Positions 54,679-64,000 of a stretch of 64,000 bases of DNA are shown piece by piece. Origin of the DNA: Aquanectria penicillioides (Eukaryota > Ascomycota > Sordariomycetes > Hypocreales > Nectriaceae); assembly GCA_003415625.1 (NCBI GenBank), contig PYIU01000003.1:4960001-5024000 (forward strand), read 5' to 3'. The notes below the pieces were generated by a model, which saw nothing but the letters and a program-made list of their open reading frames with translations, had not been told where the DNA came from and ran no database searches. The translations under genes were made by a program, and so were the position numbers. Position 1 is the first letter of the stretch; each line of letters opens with the position of its first letter.

Positions 54679-55649
54679 ATGGCTCCCTTACGTCGGTATC
54701 TCAGAATATCAAAATACTCAGTCCTCGAGTGTCGTATTTACCTCGACAATCCCGCTTTAGCCCAGTCATGGCTCCTCAACCCTCGCAATCCGATCTTGCC
54801 CAAGGTCATTGAGAGCATCCGGCCCTTAGTGCTCCCAAAACTGCGTGAAGAGAAGGAGAGGAGCAAAAAGAAGAGCGCAAAGAAGAAGACGGTGAAGGAT
54901 GTCGTAGTAGCAGGTATTGTTTATTTGTTTTGTTTTTAATCCAGCAACTTCCAGCGTGGATTGGAACCCTTGATTGGTTCGTTGATGCTGATACTTCCCT
55001 AGACGAGTTTGAAGTGTCCATCTTCTTGATGGAGACGGCCACGAGGCACTCGCTACTTACCAAGACAAAGTACTTTCGGGAGAAACTACCGCCCAGGTTG
55101 GAGTCAAACTCCACCAAGCTCATCAGTGAGACGGACCGGACCGCCGTTGACGTAGATGCTGAGGACTACGTTCCCATCCTCCAAGAGGAGGAAGAAGACA
55201 TCGGCCTTGCCAACATCCCTTTAGTCGATACAGTCAGACGGACCAAACGTCAGAGACGGAGTCTAGACCGAGACGACGATAGCAACGAGAGTTTTGATGC
55301 ATCCTACGACAATGAAACAGCGTCGGCGGTCGAGATCGACTCTGATACGGAGGCACCCCCTCCTAAACGGCACCGAATCCGGGTTGCGCTATGCGACGAG
55401 GATGTCGAAGAGGGTGACGGCAAGAAGAAGCTAGCAATGGACGTATCATATGAGGGGTTTGCAATCTATGGTCAGGTGCTGTGTTTAGTTGTCAAGAAAA
55501 GGGATAATGGGAGGGCACCATCATCAAGTAATCGTGGCGGCGGTGCTGCAGCTAGTGGAGGTGTGAGTGGGAGCCGGCCAGAAGGCCAAGCCATGATGGA
55601 GAACTGGATCTCGTCTACACAGATGCCTGTCGGGGAAGAGGTTTCATGA
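54679..55649 (+). CDS. Conserved fungal protein (293 aa)
   Basis: Two exons: 54679-54913 and 55003-55649, intron GTATTG...CCCTAG, phase 1. The N-terminal block is strongly conserved in my memory of filamentous-fungal genomes: MAPLRRYLRISKYSVLECRI, then YLDNPALAQSWLLNP and LPKVIESIRPLVLPKLREE, followed by a Lys-rich KKKSAKKKTVKD patch. Exon 2 begins DEFEVSIFLMETATRHSLLT, then a polar acidic region with basic clusters (RRTKRQRRS; PPPKRHRIR), which may be nuclear signals. A final conserved hydrophobic stretch is MDVSYEGFAIYGQVLCLVV, and a Gly/Ser-rich tail ends the protein. The function is unknown to me. The KR-rich patches suggest a nuclear location. Confidence 0.85.
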
Positions 55650-56705
55650 AAGGGTTCGCAGTCTCGGCCATGTATTCATTCAGCAGCATGCGTCAGGGAA
55701 TGGCCTGACAACAAGAGATGAGGTTGGGGTCATTCCCAGCAGAACGATAAGCGGGTGTAGCCGTCGGTTCGGAGATTGACAAGTCGCCGGCAGCTTATTA
55801 GGGGTGTTTGAGGGCCTGGGAGCAACCTAGTAGCCTGGTTACCTAGAGGTTATAGAGGGAGGCACTGGGAGGGACCACAACTGAACTCGCAATGCACACC
55901 TGAAGCATCCATGATGGCGGCAGTGCAGTGCAGAAGGTGACTCCTCCCCGGCCGCCGGTGGACGGTGAACGGGGGCTGAGTCGGCTGGGCCAAGGACACT
56001 GTTCCTGGCTCAATGGATCGATCGCGACTTGGTGGGCTGCTAATAATAGGGATGTATCAAGCCCCCGGCCCGGTAGCGAGCAGCAAAACGTACCGTCCCT
56101 TGGACATGTCGCGTCTATCATGTACCGATATTATCCGGGCGAGTGCTGGAAAGATAGGCTTGCGAAGAACGACAAGGCAAATAAATGGCTATTGACAAGA
56201 TCCATGACAGCGGGTTGGTCTTTTCACTACGTGATACACTAATTTGAACGTCGGAGCCAGGAACCCAAATCAAATGGGCAGCGAAGGCCTCGTGCCTGAC
56301 GTTGTTGGCCCACCGATCTCCTCGACTCTTGGCATCCATCACAATTTCGATGGGCGTATGCGTATTCGTACGTGACGATAAATTGCGCGGTGATTGTGAG
56401 AGATGCGAAATGCCCATGTTGACCCGACGGAGCCTTGGCGCTATGATTTCCAGCGAAAAAGGTGGGAATGCCACAGCATCCACGTGAGGCTCCCCTCCCC
56501 TGACATGGTTGCGAGCCCTGGCTTCCACGGCCCCATTGGCCCAGGCGGCAGCAACGGTGATTGCTGAAACCGACTTTACAGTGTGATGATATGATGGGGG
56601 AGAATGTTGGCCTCTACGGTTCTCTCGACGATGGTGTTGTTTGCTAAACCTAGTCTGATTCTAGGGCTAGCGCCCGTTGGTTTCCGTCATTGTCGGCTCA
56701 CGGCA

Positions 56706-56714
56706 GCATCATCG

Positions 56715-56746
<32 letters not shown>

Positions 56747-56747
56747 G
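56706..56747. repeat. (CAT)n microsatellite
   Basis: About fourteen CAT/ATC triplets with one GTC interruption, read directly. Confidence 0.9.
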
Positions 56748-57932
56748 GCATGCTTTACCGGCAGCAGAAGTACCCGGCGTTGCTGCATGCTATCTACCCG
56801 TTGTGTGCCTAGGTACTTACGTGGGCAATTGCTGCACTGGCCGGTATTGTGCTGAGCTGTAGGTCCGATTATTCCGGGCGTGGTACACACTTCGTAGATA
56901 AATCGCCAGGTACAATGACGTGTGATATGAGAGCGCACTGAGGGGATGGGCGGGGGCCCGGCTTGGCAGATTCGAGACGCATCAGTGAGTTCGGGGATCT
57001 CGGAGAACTAAGAAACAAAAGAAAATACCATGTAATTCTACTGTGCTGCTCTACACGGCTTCATCGGATGCCATAGCTTTCTGTTTGGGTCTTTTTTTGG
57101 CCTTTCTGCTTCCCGTATCCCCAGCTCAGTCTCCCGGGTTGCCGCCTCAGGAAACTATGGGTTGCAAGGGGCTGCTTCAACGCTAGCATCGAGCAACCCC
57201 GCAACCCGCGGCGCATGGTCAAGGCCCAGGATCATGGTGTTTGGGAACTGGGAGGCTTGGTTCCTTGGAGAGAGCGATGATCCCGTTGCCGGCTGCATGC
57301 AGTGAGCTGGGCGGCGACTTTGCAGGCAAGTACCCGGAACCCCACGGCGTCGACGACGGGCAGAGTCCAGGATCCGGTACAAGGCGCCAAAGTACCTCAT
57401 GTCGACGAGAGACAATGAGGCCATATCAGGATCCAGGCAGGCCTCACGTTGTCCAGCTGCAGCACACGCCCCTACGCACTGTTGCGGCGCGCACCTGCAG
57501 CAGAGAGTCCATCCTCGTCGACTTCTGTTTGTTTGCCCGACCCTGGCCCCGAGCCAGACCAGGCCCGCTTTGAGACATCGAGAGAGCAGCGTCATTCACA
57601 CCCCGCGGGATCGCTGCCACTCCTGACTATCAACTCGAGCACGTTGCTTCCGCCGTGTCTGGACGGAGACGGGCCTCTCGCCAAGCCCCTCCTCGGCCCC
57701 CAGCTCGTCATTGATCGCATCATCCGCAATGAAATCACTTCTCCCCCACCTCGAACGGGCCAGATGCGACCCAAAGCCCAGCAACTTCAGGGATCCAGGA
57801 CGATGCTCTCACGTCCGAGGTCCGGCAGGCAATTGCTTTTCGGCTCCGACTCACGTCTCAGGCCGACGACTCTCTATCCCGTCAGTCGATCAGTGTCGCC
57901 TCTGATTCACCATCCCAGCGCGTAGCTGGGAA

Positions 57933-57968
57933 GGCTGGCTACACGGCTGGCTACACGGCTGGCTACAC
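57933..57968. repeat. Three tandem copies of ggctggctacac (12 bp)
   Basis: Exact unit at 57933, 57945 and 57957, followed by an inverted 'agccagcg'. Confidence 0.9.
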
Positions 57969-59854
57969 AGCCAGCGACATGGCTGGGTGAACGGCTGTCT
58001 ATTTGGCCTTGCGAGGTCCTACAACTACAGCACGCCCACACACTCACCCACACGCACGCCCACACACACATGCACATAACTACGCCCTTGTATATCAAGG
58101 CTGTTGCGTTGGCACGATATGTAATCTTGCAGGCAGCGAACAAGGGCGATGGGCGGCCGACGCCCGCTTAGCCACACGACGTCTAAACCCCTTCCCCCCG
58201 GGAAACACAGAACCAAAGCAGCCTTATCACCACACCTGACTTGCGCCTTGCGCCTTGCGCCTTGCATAACTGCTTTGCCCGCTCACCGATAAGGCTGCAG
58301 CTGTAACTCAAGTCTTGTATCTGTAGGCGTGAGACATTTCGCTTGCTGCGCGCTGCAACTGGTGACTTACGAAATGTAGTCATTACTTATTGTGTTCAGC
58401 CGTTTAACCGCAGCACCCGCTGGCGCTGCGTCTGCAAGAACCATCTACGTACATACGCAGGCAGGTCAGCAGATCTATGTCGTGCTTCCGACATTCAGTG
58501 CTGTTGATCTGATCCCAGGAAGAAGCAAGTATATGCGCAATTATCCAAAAAGAAAGCGGGGAAGACACCGGTCTCACATGATACATCCGAACGAGACTTG
58601 ACTGGAAACTATTCCCCCTCACTCTACACCGTTTGTGTCACCAGCGTCGACTGGATACAGGTTAATGCAGTGGTAACGGTGGTAAGGTAGGGTTCCATTG
58701 GTACAACTTGTTTAGACCGCTACCAGAGTTGTTTACAACATCCCAGCATCTGCCCGCATCCAGACCCCAATACCAGATACCGCTGATTGCAGGAGCCTAG
58801 AGCCCAGGTGAGGCAGCATCAGGCCAGGGTCGCTGATCGAGGTCTCACTCGAGCTTTGTAATCCCGGTCGTCGATCGTGCCATGCCTGTGCCAGGTGAGG
58901 TTTCTGAGCAATGATTGACGACGTATCTGCGATCCCGGATTGGGACTGATGCCGGCGGCACGGTTTTGGGAGGCTGTTGTTTTCCGCCCTGAGCTTTGTG
59001 GAGAGTCAGAAATATTGTAGAGATCAACCCACCTTTATCCACATCGTCTCAGGGGCACATCGGTGATCAGCGCTTTCTCTTACCCATGTCAGTGTTCGGG
59101 AGCACTAGATCGACACAACCGTGAACCATATTGACAATTGGACCCATTTCAGGGTTCTTGCATCAACCATTCACTTGGCCCAACGTCCCTGTCAGTGACA
59201 CATTTATAGCGATACCCGGTCAACGCCCTGCTCACGAATAGTTTCATGGTGATAGACGCGCCAACTAGGCTCCATTTACAATTAGCGACTATTTGCTAGC
59301 AGCCTCGAGTTCCACTTTCGTAGATCCCGTCCCGTAACTCCACCGCTCACTCGCAACGCAGACGGACAGGTAGTTGTCGAGGCCTGCATCCTTGGGTTTC
59401 ATGACCTTGTCCACGGAAAACCCCGGTTCATTTGCGGAGTTGCGGGCACAACAGCGGGCACCGCAGCGGGGGAATAAACTATGAATCCACGGGAAGCGCG
59501 GCAAATCGCTATCTCAAGATTGCGTATCGGTAATTGACGCGGTGTTACTCGATTACACCTATGGACTACGTTACCCATGTTGCGTCAAGTGATGTAGTTG
59601 CGAAACTAGGAGGCACAATGGATATGGCTTCAGCCAAGCTTTCGACTCGGGCCGTTTTGACGTTCCCAGACACATTGGGTTCTTTGGAGACCTAGGATGT
59701 CTCGGCAGGCTCCTGGTCACGTTGATGGGGTCTTGAAGGCCCTCTGGTCCCAGTTGTGGTGGCTTCATACGGTGCAGAATGACAATTTTCATGTCCCATC
59801 CCAATTCGGTAGCCAGCTGTAATGTTGACGCGAGGCTGAGCTGATGACCAGGTT

Positions 59855-59866
59855 GGGGGGGGGGGG
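59855..59866. repeat. G12 homopolymer
   Basis: Twelve consecutive G, read directly. Confidence 0.9.
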
Positions 59867-60535
59867 CAATCAATGGGAGCCCAAACATGGAATGAAGGCC
59901 CGAAATGACTGGTCGAAAATGCCCAAAGCTGAGCTGAGCTTACGAGGCGTTGGTCACCATACCACCATTCACACTTTTGAATTTGTGTCTACTCTGGGGC
60001 TGTGAACCCAGCTCAAATACGATGACCCAAAATAACCAAACCCTCAGTCCCTACCCGGTACCGGTGAAGACACATCTACCATTTGTGACTTCAGCCCCCA
60101 GTTCAACCTTACTCTCAGCTGTGGGTTGCGGATGAAAAATATGTCGTTGCTATGTCGTGGTTTCTGTACCCGTATTCGATCCAGCCCTGCTTTGGTTGAT
60201 GACTTGGTTTCCGAATTGTCATGGGGCTTCAGTTCATGGTTGGTGGGAATTTCGCTGCTTTGCAAGCCGAGCTGAGAATTCCTTGACTGGGCTACCATAA
60301 CCAACCTCCCCATAAGTGACTAGTAACATGACTCCCCGGGACATTGCTTCTTGCAAACAGCCTCGTTGATAGAACAACCTGGATGCGATATATCCCCCAC
60401 ATCAAGCAGATGCTACCCTACAGTCGGACCACTTTGATGGAAAACTGCTGCTAACTGCGCGGGCTTGGCTGGTTTCAGAGGGCTAGAGGGTGTCAGTCCA
60501 ATGGGGAGCTAGATAATCGAACCTCACGATCCAGC

Positions 60536-60566
60536 ACATACATACATACATACATACATACATACA
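60536..60566. repeat. (CATA)n microsatellite
   Basis: About seven CATA units, read directly. Confidence 0.9.
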
Positions 60567-61999
60567 CTGACCATGATACATGATACGAGCGAGACAAAAG
60601 TTACACCTATCACCACTACCATCATCATTATCACCTGTTCTCTAAGCGACCCGCATCATACGGTCACATCCCGTCTGGGATCTCTCTCAATAGCGATACC
60701 CGCCCCGCATCGCTTCTCAAGCTCCACGCAATGTGACACATCTCTATCGGTGGAGTCTCATGGCCGTGGAGCTTAGAGGGACATTGATGCCACTTGAAAT
60801 CATGGGTGTTTTAGAGCGCACCATAACGTCAACCCCACACGGACAGATTCAAGTAGACAGGGACAGGATGGATGACTTGCAGGTGAATCACTAGCTGTCA
60901 AGACGTGTAACCAAATCCCATAGGATTTGGCAGTAGTTGGCAGCTGTTGGTTGTGACAGCACGTGCCCAATACCCCCCCGGTCTCCTCCATTATGTGTTT
61001 CCAATTAGGGGGACTGGGGCCATTCTGCGTGTCATCATCAGCATGATCCTCATCTGTCCCCTAGGTGGACGTGCGCAGATGATCCTCATCAGTGCACCCA
61101 AATGCTAAACTCAGACTACAGGATCGTCAGTGTTAGCTGGTGGAGTGGAATCCCTCATTTCCACGCAGGCCGGGGATATTACAAACTCGTACTCATTTCC
61201 CCACACCCCTCCACAAGGGGCCTTGACGTCTCTGGGGTTACATCGCTCGCGCCAGTTGCTACCGATACGATGGCCGCCGCAATCTGGCGATCATAGTGTT
61301 TTCGTGTTTCCAATAAAAGAAAGAGCCCAAGATCTATTGAGCGATTATTGTTCGAGGTGGCGGGCGTGGTTTGGCGGTGGGCATGGACGAGGACGCGAGC
61401 CAGAGTTTGGCCAGCCTGAGCGTCACCAGCCTCAACGTCAAGCTCACATCATTTTCTTGTCCAGGGGGTCGGACATTAGCCCATGGCCTAGCAAACAAGT
61501 GACTTTTGCTGGCAACCATCATCCATCACATCGCCCATCATACCACGGGCGGGCTCGGCTGTCTCCTTGCCCACCCTCCTCGGGATGCAATTGAGATGGA
61601 GGGCTGAACTATTGGATCGTCCCGTCGGCAAGCGAGCTGTCTGTTCAGCTGGGACCGCATCGCCGAGTACACGTATTTTGATTACCTCAGGAACTGGAGG
61701 TCTGGAATCAGCACGTCAAATAGATTGCGCAACCAGGAACGCCATGGCGATGTGGGCTTGGGGTATGACAGCTGACACGGGCCAAGAACCCAATCCAGCG
61801 GTTCTCAACGGCCATTGTCACACACGGAGCGACGCTGTTGATGATGAGAAGTGGGAAAAAGGCTCATTGTCGCAGACGGAATACCCGAGGATGCCGTCGT
61901 GGTGCAGGTGTGTTACATGTTGATTATGACATGACACCTTGGCCTGTACCTGGGAGATGATCATCATGGCATCCACACATACCGGCCGGTGCAGTACCA

Positions 62000-62044
<45 letters not shown>

Positions 62045-62104
62045 GCGCGCACAGGAACGCACACGCACACGCACACGCACGCACACGCACACACACACAC
62101 ACAC
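62000..62104. repeat. (CA)n / (GC) / (CACG)n compound microsatellite, about 105 bp
   Basis: A perfect CA run of about 40 bp, a short CG run, then GCACAC-type units and a second CA run, read directly. It could form Z-DNA. Confidence 0.9.
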
Positions 62105-64000
62105 GGCCGCCACACCCTCCCTCCAAACGGCGCCCCTGGTTTTCCACGTGGGAAATGGTTGCCCCTGGTGGCGTGTGGCTTGTCCTCACGGAATGGTCTC
62201 ACCACCAGAATCCTTGGTGTGGCTGCTCTCAATCCCACCAACGAGCCGCCTTGTTTTCTTGGCTGTGGGCCAAAAAATGGACAAATTGACTATCACAGCC
62301 CAGACGCATCGATGCAATATACACTCATTTTAAAGAAATTTCCATCTGCTTCCTCAAAGAACTGCGCTCTAATACAATGCGTCAGCCCTGAGGCCTTCAT
62401 TGCATGTTCATCCCAGGATGCTCCGCTATTGAAGGGTCCAAGTCAATTGCGGCCTCCATCCCCATCCTCATCCCCATCCCCATGTCCCCCTTCATTCACA
62501 CCCCCTGGGAGCCCGATGTTGGCTTGCCTGAGACATTACGCTGACGCGATGCACCCACTGTCCACCGCCAGCCACGTCTGGCCCACTGCCAGTGTCTATC
62601 TTGACTCGAGCGTCTATTGTTGTTTGACCCCAGAGGCTGGGGCCGTGGTTGCATCGCATGCGTAGCGGGCTGATAGTCCTCGAGCGTACATGTGGTACTC
62701 CGTTTATTCGCACGAGAGCCCACTGACTGCTGAAGAGTATCTGCGACGTGCCTCGGCCGTCGCGACGGCTGTCGATGCACAATGCGCCCGGCTTGCCACC
62801 GGGCTGTACACTGACAGGCCGGAGTCCACGGTCCCCAACCCCGTCCGATAGCGACGACTTCAAAGGCCAAGATGCCAAACGTTAAAATACATTGGTAAGA
62901 GGCCCGACCGCTTGTTACGCGCATGAGCATGAACCGAGAGTCCGGGTATTCATCGACGGCACGGGCCCCAAACATATCGTCCTCTGGGCATCAATGACGT
63001 GCAGAACACACCGACCATTTGGCGGCTTTGTCAGTCGCATTTCGGACAATGCACCACGCATGTACCACGCAAGCACCTGCCCTTCAGCTCATCCCGTCCC
63101 ATCCCATTCCTAGCGGGCAGCGTGCGTAGCGGCTTGAATTCCCAAATCCTCGGTGCGCCGGCCCACTCGTCCGCTGCTTGGAGGAGCATTCAACGACTAG
63201 CGACTTGAGCGTCCAGCTCGTCCCTAATTTGGCAACCCAGCTACGGCGTCCCCGTGAACCGGGCCCCGCTGCCCAATCCCAAACATGCTTGAGACGGCTT
63301 TGTGATCTCTGTCAAATACGACAGACGAGGGGCCTGCTCGTCCTCTAAGTCTCTAACCTCTCGGTAGGGGTACCAGCGCAGCGGAACGGGCACACACCCT
63401 CAAAGCCGGAGCGAATTGCCGAGAGCGGTGTCTACCCGTAGAGGCAGGCCGCACCAGTGACCATCAGATGACCATTCGTCGCATCGACACTGGGGTTTTG
63501 CTTGGGAAGGCTGGGCCAAGACGTTGTATTCTGCCATGGGTCCCGTGGTGGTGTAATTCAGCTGATGTGATCGCCACAGGCATCGCTGTGCCGCTGCTGA
63601 GTGACCAGGGGAATCTGCCAGCCAGCCAGGAGGCAATCGCCGACCAGACGCATTTGAAATCACAAGTTTGCCTCCATCGACGGAATTGTCATGGTGACAA
63701 AACCGTGAGATGTCAGCAGTCATGGTGTGGTCCGGCCAGGAGCAAAACCGATCAGGGGCCCGAAATCCTGGGACATGAGCTTCGAGTACTCTGGGGTTGC
63801 TGTCTTGGGGTCCGACAGCGGCGACCCTGCCAGGACCCTGAATCTTTCCAAAATCCTTCTAATCATGTTCTAACCAGGCCTCATCTCGCGACACAGTTGC
63901 GGTCTGGCACGGAGTATCCTCAAACCGGAAATGAGAGCCCCCTCTGAAGACAGATTTCTCAGCCTCCTGCCACCCTTCGCCATACACCCTCGAGTCGGTG

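Larger units (their letters stand above)
55650..64000. other. 8.3-kb gene-empty, microsatellite-rich region to the right edge
   Basis: I find no frame with family features, no spliced gene I can defend, no tRNA or rRNA, and no transposon ORFs. Simple repeats are listed separately. Base composition looks like the rest of the window and there is no obvious RIP-like AT enrichment. It may be the long upstream region of a gene beyond the edge, or contain long non-coding RNA. Confidence 0.55.

Noticed and set aside
36000..55650. Secondary-metabolite or effector cluster
   Set aside because: All recognised genes are housekeeping; no synthase, P450, transporter set or signal-peptide cysteine-rich proteins.
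57933..57968. CRISPR-like direct repeats
   Set aside because: A three-copy contiguous tandem without spacers in a eukaryotic genome.
61939..62333. His/Thr-rich frames
   Set aside because: Translations of the CA microsatellite.
1..64000. Transposon or virus remnants
   Set aside because: No transposase, reverse transcriptase, LTR pair or terminal inverted repeat pair was recognised on either strand.

Overview
The window is nuclear DNA of a filamentous ascomycete. Genes carry short introns (about 47-141 nt) with fungal splice signals (GTRNGT, CTRAY-like branch sites, YAG). Every recognisable product is of Pezizomycotina type: Spc7 with MELT repeats, Scm3 with AT-hooks, DUF3807, Atg14, a URI/DUF3835 protein. 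From protein character alone I would place it in Sordariomycetes, probably Hypocreales; this is inference and was not tested against a database. Gene density is normal (about one gene per 2.7 kb) up to 55.65 kb. The last 8.3 kb holds no gene I can support.

Layout. 1-14 kb: an unrecognised gene running off the left edge; a small membrane protein; ATG6/VPS30 divergent from an AT-hook Scm3-type CENP-A chaperone; casein kinase II alpha (six exons); a DUF3807 protein; a small coiled-coil protein divergent from ATG14. 14-23 kb: an 888-residue orphan with an N-terminal membrane part; the kinetochore scaffold SPC7/KNL1; ribosomal protein uS17 (RPS11), whose start codon is split by an intron. 24-32 kb: a twin CX9C protein, tRNA-Val(AAC), a 57-residue spliced cysteine-rich protein, a URI/Bud27-like prefoldin and a tandem GFA-domain protein. 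33-37 kb: two folylpolyglutamate synthase paralogues tail to tail, one with three introns and one with none. 37-45 kb: MIC60, a Rab5/Vps21 GTPase divergent from SAC1. 45-55.6 kb: a large unrecognised protein with a C-terminal membrane hairpin, mitochondrial isoleucyl-tRNA synthetase and a conserved fungal protein. 55.65-64 kb: gene-empty and microsatellite-rich.

Themes. Atg6 and Atg14 are partners in PI3-kinase complex I, Rab5 recruits and activates the class III PI3-kinase, and Sac1 removes phosphoinositide phosphates, so four genes touch one lipid pathway. Scm3 and Spc7 are both kinetochore factors. MIC60, mitochondrial IleRS, the folate synthases and perhaps the CX9C protein serve mitochondria. 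Nothing shows these are co-regulated clusters. There is no secondary-metabolite cluster, transposon, CRISPR array or clear novel system.

The most consequential observation concerns sequence quality. MIC60 (once) and IleRS (twice) are each interrupted by the loss of one base from a G/C homopolymer inside otherwise perfectly conserved coding sequence, and the large gene at 45.3-49.0 kb may have two more such sites. This pattern looks like homopolymer undercalling rather than dead genes.
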